This document shows, in pieces, positions 32,852-42,100 of a stretch of 64,000 bases of DNA. The stretch is from CAVQBJ01 sp963724405 (GTDB lineage: Bacteria > Actinomycetota > Thermoleophilia > Solirubrobacterales > Solirubrobacteraceae), in assembly GCA_963724405.1 (NCBI GenBank), contig CAVRUQ010000016.1, forward strand, positions 248,001 to 312,000. Reading direction: 5' to 3'. The notes under the pieces are model-generated. The model saw only the letters and a list, made by a program, of their open reading frames with translations. It was not told where the DNA came from and ran no database searches. Position numbers and translations under genes: made by a program. How positions within the stretch are numbered: position 1 is the stretch's first letter; each line of letters begins with the position of its first letter.

Positions 32852-34144
32852 TCAGGCGGCCGAGGCCGTGCGCTCGGCCGTGCGCTCGGCGGGGCGGAAG
32901 CGCCGCGCGGCGCGGACGCCGCCATCGAGCGCGTCGGTGCCGCTGAACAGCCGGCGCAGCAGGCCGATCGTCTGGGTGGGGCGCTCGATCTGGGGCACGT
33001 GCCCGCAGCCGTCGAGCACGATCTGCTCGGCCGAGGGCAGCCATTCGGCGACGTGGCGTGCGAAGTCCGGCGAGATGAGCCGGTCCTCCGACCCCCACAC
33101 GAACAGCGCCGGCGCCTGCAGGCCCGCCAGGCGCGGATAGAAGCCGCGGCGCCCGAACGGCGCCTCAAGGTAGATGTTGCGGGCCGCCGAGAGGAACGCG
33201 TGGCGCGCCCGGGGCGAGCGGTAGATGCGCTGGAACTCGTCGACGGCGATCTGCGCGAGATGCGGGTCGACGACGTCGCGGTCGGCGAACATGCGCCAGA
33301 ACTGGCGCTCGACGAGCCGGCCGGGGAAGCGGTGGGGCAGCGCTCCGAGCTCCGGCCGGGCCAGGCGCACGAGCGGGTGCAGCTGGCGTCGCACGAAGGC
33401 GACGGCCGGGCACAGCAACGCGACGGCGCGCACCCGCTCCGGACGGGTCAGCGCGACCTCGAGCGCCACCCGGCCGCCCATCGAGTTGCCGACGAGGTGT
33501 GCCGAGCCGATGCCCTGCTCGTCGAGGTAGGCGACGATCGCGTCGGCGAAGTAACGGGCGTCATAGCGTCCGCCCGCCGGCTTGGCCGACGATCCGAACC
33601 CGGGGAGGTCCAGCGCGTGGACGCGGTAGTCGCGGCTGAGCGCCGCGGCGGTGTCGAAGAACGAGACCTTGCTCGAGCCGAGGCCGTGGAGCAGGAGCAC
33701 GTCGGGGCCCGTGCCCAGCGTCAGCACCGAGAGCTCGCGGTTGGCCGGGCCGACGCGGTGGATGCCGACGCTCGGCAGGGTGCCGTCCGGTCGGCGGAAC
33801 AGCCCCTCGTAGGCGAGTGCGACGTCGAGATCGCCGCGTGCCCACACGCGGCGGGCGAAGAAGCTCTCGATCCCGCTCGTCTCCCCGTCGACGAGATCGA
33901 GCCAGGTCTGCGCGTCGGTGCCGATCGTCGCGTCCGGCCGGCGGGACACGCCCTCGCGCACCCGCGCCTCCTGCTCGGTCAGGCGCACCTCCCAGGTGCG
34001 GCCGAGGTCGCCGAGCACGAAGTGGTACGTGGCATCGAAGCCGCGCGGGGCCCCCAGGTAGCGCTCCGGCATCGAGCGGAAGGCTTCCAGCACCGCCGCC
34101 GAGCGGCGTTCGGGGAGGAGGTCCGGCACGGACAAGTCGCTCAC
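32852..34144 (-). CDS. SCP2-like domain fused to alpha/beta hydrolase
   Basis: A 430-residue two-domain protein. Residues about 1-125 look like an SCP2-type lipid-binding domain (YHFVLGDLGRTWEVRLTEQ, RRPDATIGTDAQTWLDLVDGE). Residues about 135-410 are an alpha/beta hydrolase: the oxyanion loop LLLHGLGSSKVSF, nucleophile elbow VGNSMGGRVALE (Ser), catalytic-type Asp in VWGSEDRLISPD, and His in DGCGHVPQIERP, with an inserted lid. The full triad is present, so an esterase or lipase acting on a bound lipid is plausible. Start GTG 34144 is adjacent to TAGGGT (34148 down to 34143); a TTG at 34135, 7 bases after that box, is an alternative leaderless start. Divergent from cysS. Confidence 0.85.
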   Translation of the reverse strand: MSDLSVPDLLPERRSAAVLEAFRSMPERYLGAPRGFDATYHFVLGDLGRTWEVRLTEQEARVREGVSRRPDATIGTDAQTWLDLVDGETSGIESFFARRVWARGDLDVALAYEGLFRRPDGTLPSVGIHRVGPANRELSVLTLGTGPDVLLLHGLGSSKVSFFDTAAALSRDYRVHALDLPGFGSSAKPAGGRYDARYFADAIVAYLDEQGIGSAHLVGNSMGGRVALEVALTRPERVRAVALLCPAVAFVRRQLHPLVRLARPELGALPHRFPGRLVERQFWRMFADRDVVDPHLAQIAVDEFQRIYRSPRARHAFLSAARNIYLEAPFGRRGFYPRLAGLQAPALFVWGSEDRLISPDFARHVAEWLPSAEQIVLDGCGHVPQIERPTQTIGLLRRLFSGTDALDGGVRAARRFRPAERTAERTASAA

Positions 34145-34219
34145 CCTACCCCGTGCGACGGCGGTCGTTTGGCTCGTTCGGGGCCTCCCGGGCGGGGGCC
34201 GCTAGGGTCATTGCGCAAA

Positions 34220-35566
34220 ATGCGCGAGATTCGCCTTCACGACACCGCGAGCGGCGAGGTCCGCCCATTGCGCCCGCGCACCCCCGGCGAGGTGTCGATC
34301 TACGCCTGCGGCCCGACGGTCTACAGCCGCATCCACATCGGCAACGCGCGGCCGTACGTCGTCTTCACCCTGCTCGCGCGCTTCCTGGCCCACGAGGGGC
34401 TGCGCCCGACGCTCGTCATCAACATCACCGACGTGAACGACAAGATCTACGCCGCCGCGGAGAAGGCCGGTGTTCCGAGCGCCGAGCTCGCCGCCGAGAT
34501 GACCGCCCGCTACCGGGAGGACACCGACGCGCTCGCCCTGGAGCGTCCGGCGCACGAGCCGCTCGCGTCCGAGACGATCGCGGAGATCATCGCCTACATC
34601 GAGGCGCTCATCGAGCGCGGGCACGCGTACGAAGCCGGCGGAGACGTGCTGTTCCGCGTGCGCAGCGACGATCGCTACGGCTCGCTGTCGCACCGCCGCG
34701 TGGACGACATGGACCAGGGCGAGGGCGTCGAGGGCGCCGATCGCAAGGAGGATCCGCTCGACTTCGCGCTCTGGAAGGCGCAGAAGCCGGGCGAGGACAC
34801 GGCCTGGGACTCCCCGTGGGGGCCGGGGCGCCCCGGCTGGCACATCGAGTGCTCGGCGATGGCCGAGGGTCTGCTCGGCACCGGGTTCGACATCCACGGC
34901 GGCGGCTCGGACCTCGTCTTCCCCCACCACGAGAACGAGGCGGCGCAGACGCGCTGCGCGCGCGGGGCCGAGCTGGCCCAGCTGTGGGTCCACAACGGGA
35001 TGATCCAGTTCACGGGCGAGAAGATGGCCAAGTCGGTGGGCAACATCGCGCTCCTGCACGAGGTCATCACGGAGTACGGCCGCGACGCCGTCGTGATGTA
35101 CCTGGCCTCCGGCCACTACCGCCAGCCGCTCGCCTTCAGCCCCCGGTCGATGGAGCAGGCCGCGGCCGAGGTCCGCCGCATCCGCGAGCTCGCGCCGCAC
35201 CTCGCACCCGGACCGTCGCCGGCCGAGCTCGCGCCGCTGCGCGAGCAGTTCCTCGACGCGCTGGCGGACGACTTCAACACGCCCCGGGCCCGCGCGGCGT
35301 TGTTCGATTGGGTCAAGGAGGCCTACATCCGCGCGGACGGGACCGGTTCCGACGATCTGGCCGAGATGCTCGGTCTGCTCGGCCTGGAGGACCTGCTCGA
35401 GGGACCGCAGGACGCGCCCGCTGACGTCGTCGCGCTCGCCGCCGCCCGCGTGCGGGCGCGCGCCGCGGGCGACTACGCCGAGGCGGACCGCCTCCGGGAC
35501 GCGATCGCCGAGCTCGGCTGGAGCGTGCGCGACCAGGCGGACGGCTTCTCGCTCGTCCCGCTGTGA
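34220..35566 (+). CDS. cysS: Cysteinyl-tRNA synthetase
   Basis: A 448-residue class I enzyme charging tRNA(Cys). It has the zinc-binding Cys in YACGPTVYSRIHIGNARPYV with the HIGN form of HIGH, ITDVNDKI, WHIECSAMAEGLLGTGFDIHGGGSDLVFPHHENEAAQ with further zinc ligands, the KMAKSVGN form of KMSKS, and the C-terminal helical anticodon domain (YAEADRLRDAIAELGW). ATG 34220 has no clear ribosome site; TAGGGT (34203-34208) 11 bases upstream may be a -10 box. Its stop overlaps the rlmB start (GTGA), so the pair is coupled as in Bacillus and many actinobacteria. Confidence 0.96.
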   Translation: MREIRLHDTASGEVRPLRPRTPGEVSIYACGPTVYSRIHIGNARPYVVFTLLARFLAHEGLRPTLVINITDVNDKIYAAAEKAGVPSAELAAEMTARYREDTDALALERPAHEPLASETIAEIIAYIEALIERGHAYEAGGDVLFRVRSDDRYGSLSHRRVDDMDQGEGVEGADRKEDPLDFALWKAQKPGEDTAWDSPWGPGRPGWHIECSAMAEGLLGTGFDIHGGGSDLVFPHHENEAAQTRCARGAELAQLWVHNGMIQFTGEKMAKSVGNIALLHEVITEYGRDAVVMYLASGHYRQPLAFSPRSMEQAAAEVRRIRELAPHLAPGPSPAELAPLREQFLDALADDFNTPRARAALFDWVKEAYIRADGTGSDDLAEMLGLLGLEDLLEGPQDAPADVVALAAARVRARAAGDYAEADRLRDAIAELGWSVRDQADGFSLVPL

Positions 35567-36273
35567 TCGTCTACGGCCGCAACGCCGTGCGCGAGGCGCT
35601 GCGCGGCCGGCGGGCGAACACCGCCGGGGAGCTGTGGGCCACGCCCCGGGCGGCCCGCGAGCCGTGGTTGTCCGGTATGCGGGTCCGCGGGGCGAGCGCC
35701 GAGGAGATCGAGGCGCGCTCCGAGTCGGGGGGACACCAGGGGATCTGCGTCGAGGTGGGCGAGTACCGCTACGCCGACGTCTACGACGTGCTCGCGGAGC
35801 CCGATCCGCTCGTTCTCGCGCTCGACCAGATCCAGGATCCGCAGAACCTCGGAGCGCTGTGCCGTACCGCGGAGTGCGCGGGCGCGGCCGGCGTGGTGAT
35901 TCCGGAGCGTCGCTCGGCCGAGGTGACGGCGGCCGTGTGCAAGGCCTCCGCAGGCGCCGTCGAGCACCTGCGCGTCGCGCGGGTGCGCAACGTCGCCGAC
36001 TTCCTGGCCGACGCCAAGCGCGCGGGTCACTGGTGCTACGGGGCGAGCGCCGAGGCGCGCGCCGCCTACGACGAGCCCGACTACCGCGGCGGCGTCGTGC
36101 TCGTGCTCGGGGGCGAGGGCCAGGGGCTGCGTCCCCGCGTCGCCGCGGCCTGCGACGAGCTCATCTCGCTGCCGCTGCACGGGCGGATCGAGTCGCTGAA
36201 CGTCAGCGCGGCGGGCGCCGTGCTGATGTACGAGATCTTGCAGCGCAGATCGGGGGTTGACAGCGGTTCATAA
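35563..36273 (+). CDS. rlmB: 23S rRNA (guanosine-2'-O-)-methyltransferase RlmB-like
   Basis: A 236-residue SpoU-family SPOUT methyltransferase. The N-terminal substrate domain (VIVYGRNAVREALRGRR) resembles the L30e-like domain; the C-terminal trefoil-knot has motif 1 ALDQIQDPQNLGALCRTAECAG, motif 2 VVLVLGGEGQGLRPRV and motif 3 ISLPLHGRIESLNVSAAGAVLMYE. This set is diagnostic for 2'-O-methylation of rRNA or tRNA ribose; RlmB acts on G2251 of 23S rRNA. GTG 35563 overlaps the cysS stop by 4 bases. Confidence 0.93.
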   Translation: MIVYGRNAVREALRGRRANTAGELWATPRAAREPWLSGMRVRGASAEEIEARSESGGHQGICVEVGEYRYADVYDVLAEPDPLVLALDQIQDPQNLGALCRTAECAGAAGVVIPERRSAEVTAAVCKASAGAVEHLRVARVRNVADFLADAKRAGHWCYGASAEARAAYDEPDYRGGVVLVLGGEGQGLRPRVAAACDELISLPLHGRIESLNVSAAGAVLMYEILQRRSGVDSGS

Positions 36274-36297
36274 CTGTGCGAGGCTCGCAACATAAGG

Positions 36298-36314
36298 CTG
36301 AAGTTCAGGTTGAC
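36298..36314 (+). repeat. Direct repeat, copy A, at the sigma-factor promoter
   Basis: CTGAAGTTCAGGTTGAC recurs with one change (A for C) at 36432-36448 inside the start of the sigma-factor gene. Copy A overlaps the putative -35 box. An imperfect inverted repeat (36295-36304 with 36313-36322, one mismatch) also brackets it. Confidence 0.5.
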
Positions 36315-36337
36315 TTAAGCCTCAAATTCAATAGGTT
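36310..36337 (+). promoter_or_regulatory. Promoter of the sigma-factor gene
   Basis: TTGACT (36310-36315), a 16-base spacer and TAGGTT (36332-36337) in an unusually A/T-rich stretch. RNA would start near 36344, giving a leader of about 60 bases that includes a small hairpin. Confidence 0.45.
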
Positions 36338-36369
36338 GGCGCCGGGGGAGGAGTGCGCCACTGAGCATT

Positions 36370-36390
36370 TCGGCATGCGGAGCATGCCGA
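36370..36390 (+). promoter_or_regulatory. Hairpin next to the ribosome site of the sigma-factor gene
   Basis: Perfect 9-base arms (36370-36378 and 36382-36390) with a 3-base loop, directly followed by the GAAAGGA ribosome site and GTG 36404. It could position or modulate ribosome loading. Confidence 0.5.
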
Positions 36391-36403
36391 GAAAGGACTG
36401 CTC

Positions 36404-37051
36404 GTGGCTCGTATCTCCCAGAACTCTCAATCTGAAGTTAAGGTTGACGATGGATACCTGATCGCTCTCGCCAAGCAGGGCGATCCGACCGCGTACGATC
36501 GCCTCGTCCGGCGCTACTACGGGTTCGTGCGCCTGAAGGCGTCGTCGTACTTCCTGGCCGGCGGCGATTCGGACGATCTCATCCAGGAGGGCCTCGTCGG
36601 TCTGTACAAGGCGATCCGCGACTATCGCACCGACCGCGAGTCGAGCTTTCGCAACTTCGCCGAGCTGTGCATCACGCGCCAGATCATCACGGCCGTGAAG
36701 ACGGCGACGCGCAACAAGCACGTCCCACTGAACCAGTACGTCTCGTTCTCCTCGACCCCGGCCGCGGCCGGTGAGGACGTGCCGACGCTCGACCAGCTGC
36801 TGCCGGGGCCGACCGTGCACGACCCCGTGAACCAGGTGATCTCCTCCGAGGAGCTGCGCTCGCTCGTCGGCTGCCTGTCGACCGCGCTGTCGGACCTCGA
36901 GAGTCGGGTGCTTGCGCTCTACCTCGACGGCTACTCCTACGAGCACGTCGGCGAGCGCCTGGCCTGCGACACGAAGACCGTCGACAATGCGCTGCAGCGC
37001 GTCAAGCGCAAGGTCGGCGCGCATCTACTCTCGCGCACCGTGATGTCGTAG
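36404..37051 (+). CDS. SigH-like (Bacillus type) RNA polymerase sigma factor
   Basis: A 215-residue sigma-70-family protein most like the Bacillus stationary-phase/competence factor SigH in size and context. Region 2 reads LIALAKQGDPTAYDRLVRRYYGFVRLKAS, DDLIQEGLVGLYKAIRDYRTDRESSFRNFAELCITRQIITAVKTATRNKH. A linker follows, then region 4 (LSDLESRVLALYLDGYSYEHVGERLACDTKTVDNALQRVKRKV). It lacks region 1 and most of region 3. The position after cysS-rlmB is that of sigH in Bacillus. No anti-sigma gene is adjacent. GTG 36404 follows a GAAAGGA site. A copy of a 17-base direct repeat lies within codons 10-15. Confidence 0.88.
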   Translation: MARISQNSQSEVKVDDGYLIALAKQGDPTAYDRLVRRYYGFVRLKASSYFLAGGDSDDLIQEGLVGLYKAIRDYRTDRESSFRNFAELCITRQIITAVKTATRNKHVPLNQYVSFSSTPAAAGEDVPTLDQLLPGPTVHDPVNQVISSEELRSLVGCLSTALSDLESRVLALYLDGYSYEHVGERLACDTKTVDNALQRVKRKVGAHLLSRTVMS

Positions 37052-37078
37052 GCGCGGTCCCGGCCGGGTTGCGGGGCT

Positions 37079-38287
37079 CTATCCCCCGCTGAGGAGCGTG
37101 ACCGGCACGCCGAGGAGTCGCTCGAAGGCGAGGTCGGACGCGTGCGTGGCCGCCGTGGCCGGGGGCCAGGTCCTGGCCGCTCCGAGCGTCTGGGCGTTGG
37201 TGGCCACGTCGATCGTGAGCTCGAGGTTGCCGAGGAACTGGACCTCCTCGTACTGCTCGACGCCGGCCGTCCTGGTCATCCAGGTTGCCGTCCAGTAGTG
37301 CTGGCCGTAGTCCGGCGGTCCGAGGGAGATGAGCGGGTTCTCGGGGCCCGCGGTCTCCCCGTCGTACGCGGCCTGCTTGGCCGCCATGACCTGGGCCGGG
37401 CTGAGGCTCGGGGACAGGGCGACGGCCACGGTCGCGGCCGGCGCGCCCGCTGTCGTGTACGTGCAGCTGCCGGTTGGCGTGGCCGCGGTGACCGGGCCGA
37501 GCATCGCCTGAGCGTCCGCGGCGGAGAACAGGCTGCACGGGGCGGGCAGGGGGGCGAGCGGCGAGACCTTGCCGCGTTGCAGCGTGTTCCGGTCGAGCAC
37601 CTGCAGCGACGGACCGAGCGGCACGGCATAGCGCACGCCGTCGTGGTTGGGCGACCAGGTCAGCGTCGCACCGGCGCCCACGTTCACCGGCTGGCCGAAG
37701 CGCCCGGGCCGGGGCCCCGGGCGCTGACCGGCGACGCTCAGGTTCGGACCGTCGTCGATGTCCAGCGTGTTGTCCTGCCCGTTGGTCGCCGTCACGCTGC
37801 CGGGAGCCCCGCCATCCGAATAGGCCACCCAGCCGCTGGGCGCGAGCTGGAACCCGGCGGACGGGCTCGGCTGGCAACTGGGCGCCGGGTTGCCGCAGCC
37901 GAGGTCGGCGTTCACCGCGGTGCGCCCGCTGAGCGCGTCGAACACGCTGAACGAGGTGGCGTTCGGGTTGGTGTTGACGAACGCCACGAACGGTCCGGCG
38001 GCCAGGAAGCCCTGGGCGCTCGAGTCGGAGGGCGGGACGCGGCGGACCGCTCCGCTGGCGGGAACGCAGGTGTAGAGGGTCGCGCGACCGCGCGTCGAGA
38101 CACGCCACATCACGACGGCGCCCGTGGCCACGGCGCGCCTGCCCCGCGGGACGCAGCGGCGGGCGGTCGGAGCGGGCCGACTCGGCCGCCGGTGGTTTCC
38201 GGCGCTGGCCGCGGCCGGGCCCGCCGCCAGGGCGCCCGCGCAGAGGATCAGGCCGGCGAGCCGGGGTGCGAGGACGGAAAGTTGCAT
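37079..38287 (-). CDS. Secreted protein of unknown function
   Basis: A 402-residue protein with a clear signal peptide (LAGLILCAGALAAGPAAASAG, cleavage near residue 30). The middle section has repeated beta-strand-like pieces (FVAFVNTNPNATSFSVFDALSG, WVAYSDGGAPGSVTATNG, LTWSPNHDGVRYAVPL) that could be propeller-like blades. Residues about 245-400 (CSLFSAADAQAMLGPVTAATPTGSCTYTTAG and following) resemble the DUF3558-type sensor domain of actinobacterial secreted proteins, with a Cys pair that could form a disulfide. No function is known. It converges with the sigma-factor gene. Confidence 0.75.
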   Translation of the reverse strand: MQLSVLAPRLAGLILCAGALAAGPAAASAGNHRRPSRPAPTARRCVPRGRRAVATGAVVMWRVSTRGRATLYTCVPASGAVRRVPPSDSSAQGFLAAGPFVAFVNTNPNATSFSVFDALSGRTAVNADLGCGNPAPSCQPSPSAGFQLAPSGWVAYSDGGAPGSVTATNGQDNTLDIDDGPNLSVAGQRPGPRPGRFGQPVNVGAGATLTWSPNHDGVRYAVPLGPSLQVLDRNTLQRGKVSPLAPLPAPCSLFSAADAQAMLGPVTAATPTGSCTYTTAGAPAATVAVALSPSLSPAQVMAAKQAAYDGETAGPENPLISLGPPDYGQHYWTATWMTRTAGVEQYEEVQFLGNLELTIDVATNAQTLGAARTWPPATAATHASDLAFERLLGVPVTLLSGG

Positions 38288-38529
38288 CCGGGCCTATCGG
38301 CTCCAGGCCGCGTTCACTTGACTGGCGCGCGCTCAGCCCGTGCTCGCCGCGCGTGACGCAGTGGAGCGCCCCGGCGACGATCGGCCGTTCCTGCTCACGC
38401 TCGACCCCGACCCGACGCGCTCCCGGCCGAGTCACAGGACGCTCCCAGGTCCCGCTCAGCAATCTCGTCGATCGTAGGACTCGCACGAGCGTACGCCGCT
38501 GCGCCCCACCGCGACCGAGGAGACGCGAG

Positions 38530-39165
38530 ATGACGACCGACCCCAGCACCCACCTGTTCTGGATCACGAGCCGCGCGGCCGGGATCGTCGCCCTCATCGT
38601 GGCGAGCGTCTCGGTCTCGGTCGGCCTGCTGATGAGTACGCGCGTCGCCGGCAGGCGCCTGCGCGGCCCCGACCTGCGCGTGCTGCACGAGGTGCTCTCC
38701 CTCTCGACGATCGGCGCGATCGCCGTGCACGGGCTGTCGCTGATCGGCGATCAGTACCTGCACCCCTCGCTGCTCGACGTCACGGTTCCGTTCGTGGGCG
38801 CCTACAAGACGGTATGGACGTCGATCGGCATCATCGCCGGGTGGGGCATGATCGCGCTCGGACTGTCCTACTACGCCCGCGGGCGGATCGGGGCGCAGCG
38901 CTGGCGCACGCTGCACCGCTTCACCGCCGTGGCCTGGATACTCGGGATCGTGCACTCCCTCGGGGAGGGCACGGATGCCGGCCAGGCGTGGTTCCTGGTC
39001 ATGACCGCGATCGTCGTGCTGCCGGCGCTGCTGCTGCTCGGACGGCGTCTGATCGGGGGGCACGGGTCCTCACTCGGCGGCGGCCGCGTCAAGCGCGCGC
39101 CGAACGCGCCGGGTGGACACCGGCGCACCGCGGGCGAGGCCCTCGGCGAAGCAGTGCACTCGTAG
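38530..39165 (+). CDS. Ferric-reductase-like transmembrane protein
   Basis: A 211-residue integral membrane protein with about five membrane segments (IVALIVASVSVSVGLLM; LSLSTIGAIAVHGLSLIG; TSIGIIAGWGMIALGLSYY; FTAVAWILGIVHSL; WFLVMTAIVVLPALLLL). Histidines in RVLHEVLSL, AVHGLS, TLHRF and IVHSL are placed like the haem-binding pairs of ferric-reductase/cytochrome b561-type domains. No flavin or NAD domain is attached. The last about 32 residues are polar and lie opposite the end of hrpA (96-base convergent overlap), so they may be nonessential. ATG 38530 follows a GAGGAGACG ribosome site. Confidence 0.8.
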   Translation: MTTDPSTHLFWITSRAAGIVALIVASVSVSVGLLMSTRVAGRRLRGPDLRVLHEVLSLSTIGAIAVHGLSLIGDQYLHPSLLDVTVPFVGAYKTVWTSIGIIAGWGMIALGLSYYARGRIGAQRWRTLHRFTAVAWILGIVHSLGEGTDAGQAWFLVMTAIVVLPALLLLGRRLIGGHGSSLGGGRVKRAPNAPGGHRRTAGEALGEAVHS

Positions 39166-42100
39166 CTCCTGCAGCAGCCACGGCAGCTCGCGCACGGACT
39201 CGGACAGAGCCTCGGCGGAGCCTGAAGCGTCGCGCAGCCGGCGGTAGCGGCGCTCGAGCTCATGCACCGACTCCATGCGGTCGCGGTCGTGCGCGACCGC
39301 CGCGGGCAGCCGCGCCAGCCGCCGCTGCGCCGCGCGCAGGTAGCGCTCGACGTCGTCCAGGCGCCGGGCGCCGGTCGCGGTCAGGAACCCGGCGAACACG
39401 AGGCCGCCGAGCTGGGTGGCGACGTCGAGGCGCGCCGGTTGCAGCGCGGGCGCCACGAGCGTCTGCATCTGGAGCTGCAGCTCACCGCGGACGTGCAGGA
39501 TCCGCAGCAGGGCCGCGAGCACGCCCGCGGCGCCGTCGGGTAGTCCGGCGGCCGCAAAGTTCTGCAGCCGGGCGAACGACGGCGCGTCCCACGCCGGGCC
39601 GCCCGCCTCCTCGACGAGCGCATCGAGCGCCGCCGCGACGACGTCGTCGAGCACGGCGTCGATGTTCGCGTGTGGGGCGCCGGCCAGCGCGAGTCGGGCG
39701 CCGCCGTCGAGCCCGTCGATGAGAGCGCGCCGGGGCGAGGGCACGGTCAGCGCGAGCAGGCGCCGCGTCCCGAGCCGCATCGCCGCCCGCTGGCCGTCCG
39801 GGCTGTCGAGCACCGCCACCCCGACCGCGTCGCCCTCGTCGACGAGGGCAGGGTAGCCGAGCACCGAGCCGCCGCTGCCCGGGAGGCTGATCCGGCGCGG
39901 AAGGATGGCCAGGTCCCAGCTGCGCAGGCCGTGCCGGCGCAGGTCCGTCGCCGCCGCGGCGAGGCGCTCACGCAGCGCCGGCGCGAGTCCCCGGCGCAGC
40001 TCGGCCAGGTCCGCACCGCGCGCGAGCACGGCACCGTGATCGTCCTCCACCGCGAAGGTCACACGCAGGTGCGCCGGCAGGCGGTCGGGATCCCACGCGT
40101 CGGGCGGGATCCGCACGCCGCGCAGCCGCTCGATCTCACGGCCGAGCGCGGGCAGGAGCGGTTCGCGCCCGGGTGGCAGCTGCGCGAGGAGCTCCGCCAC
40201 GAGCTCGGGCACCGGCACGAGCGTTCGGCGCAGCTCCTTGGGCAGGGCCCGGAGGAGGGCGGTCACCAGCTCGGCGCGCAGTCCCGGCACGAGCCACTCG
40301 AAGGGCTCGGGGGAGAGCGCGTTCAGGCGTCCCAGCGGGACGTGGACGGTCACGCCGTCGTCCTCGTGGCCCGGCTCGAAGCGGTAGGAGAGGGCGAGCT
40401 CGAGGTCGTCCTGGACCCAGGTGCCGGGGCGCTCGCGCTCGCTCGGCGCCGAGGCGCCGGGACGCACGAGCAGCTCGGGCGGGAAATGCAGCCGCCGGGG
40501 TTCGCTCCGCCGCGCCTCGCTCCACCAGCGATCGAACTGTGGTCCGGACGCGACCTCCGCCGGGACGCGGCCGTCGTAGAAGCGCAGCAGCGTGTCTTCG
40601 TCCACGAGGATGTCGCGCCGGCGGGCGCGGTCCTCGAGGGCGCGCACCTCCCCGCTCAGGCGGCGGTTGTCGTCCAGGAACGCGTGTCGAGCCGCCCATT
40701 CGCCCCGCACGAGCGCGTGGCGCACGAACAGCCGGCGCGCGCGAGCCCGATCGACGCGCTCGTACGGCACGCGCCGCCCGTCACTGAGCGTCAGCCCGTA
40801 GAGGGAGACCCGCTCGGCGGCCGTGACCGCGGCCGCCGCCCGGTCCCAGGCGGGCTCGCCGTACTCGCGCACGAGCAGGTGCTCGCCGAGCGCGATCGCC
40901 CAGCGGGGCTGGATCGCGGCCCCCTCGCGGCCCCACAGGCGCGTCGTGTGCACGAGCTCGGCGACCATCGCCCAGGAGGGCGGCGCGGCGGCGAGCGCCG
41001 AATCGCGGGCCGGCGTGAAGCGCAGTCCGCGGGCGCCGTCGTAGGCGCGGCCGTCGGCGGTCCGCCGGCCGACGTGCGAGAGCAGCCCGGAGAGCACGGC
41101 GCGATGGATCTGCTCCGGCGCGGCCGGTCCGCGGTGGAGCGTCAGCCCGGCGGCGCGTGCGGCCTCGCGCAGCTGCTCGACGAGGTCCTGCCACTCGCGC
41201 ACGCGCAGGTAGTGCAGGAACTCCTCGCGGCAGCGACGGCGAAAGGCGCCGGACGAGAGCGTCCGCTGCTGCTCGCGCAGGTGCCGCCAGAGCGCCAGCC
41301 AGGCCAGGAAGTCCGAACCGCCCTCGGCGAAGCGCCGGTGCTGGGCCTCGGCGGCGGCGCGCCGCTCGGCGGGTCGCTCGCGCGGATCCTGGATCGACAG
41401 CGCGGCGGCGATGACGATCACGTCCTCGGTGCACCCGAGCCGGTCGGCCTCGATGATCATGCGGGCCAGTCGGGGGTCCACCGGGAGCCGGGCGAGGCGG
41501 TCGCCGATCGTGGTCAGGCGCACGGGAGCGTCCGTGTCCTCGGCGCGCAGCGCGCCGAGCTCGTGCAGGAGCGCCAGGCCGTCGCGGATCTGGCGGGCGT
41601 CCGGAGCGTCGAGGAAGGGGAAGTCCTCGATCGGGCCGAGCCGCAGCGCCGCCATCTGCAGGATCACCGACGCGAGGCTCGTGCGCAGGACCTCCGGCTC
41701 GGTGAAGCGCGGGCGCCGCTCGAACTCCTCCTCGTCGTAGAGCCGGATGCAGACCCCCTCGCTCGTGCGGCCGCAGCGTCCCTTGCGCTGGTCGGCGGAC
41801 GCCTTCGAGACGGGCTCGATCGGCAGGCGCTGCACGCCGAGGCGGGCGCTGTAGCGGCTGATCCGCGCGGTGCCCGCGTCGACGACGGAGCGGATCCCGG
41901 GCACGGTGAGCGAGGTCTCGGCCACGTTCGTCGCGAGCACGACGCGCCGGCCGGGGTGCCCGGCGAACACCCGCTGCTGCTCGGCGGCCGACAGCCGTGA
42001 GTACAGCGGCAGCAGCGAGAGCTCGGTCCCGAAGCGGCCGGTGAGCAGGTCGGTGGCGTCGCGGATCTCGCGTTCGCCGCTCAGGAACACGAGGATGTCG

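Noticed and set aside
31315..34144. The acyltransferase-SRPBCC-hydrolase block as a biosynthetic gene cluster
   Set aside because: There is no polyketide, peptide or terpene synthase; the three genes are better read as lipid metabolism.
32534..34219. A long plus-strand frame leading into cysS
   Set aside because: The upstream 560 codons are antisense to the acyltransferase and hydrolase and show no family; CysS begins normally at ATG 34220.
39670..42000. A 776-codon plus-strand frame inside hrpA
   Set aside because: Antisense shadow of a full-length helicase gene, with shadow-type composition.
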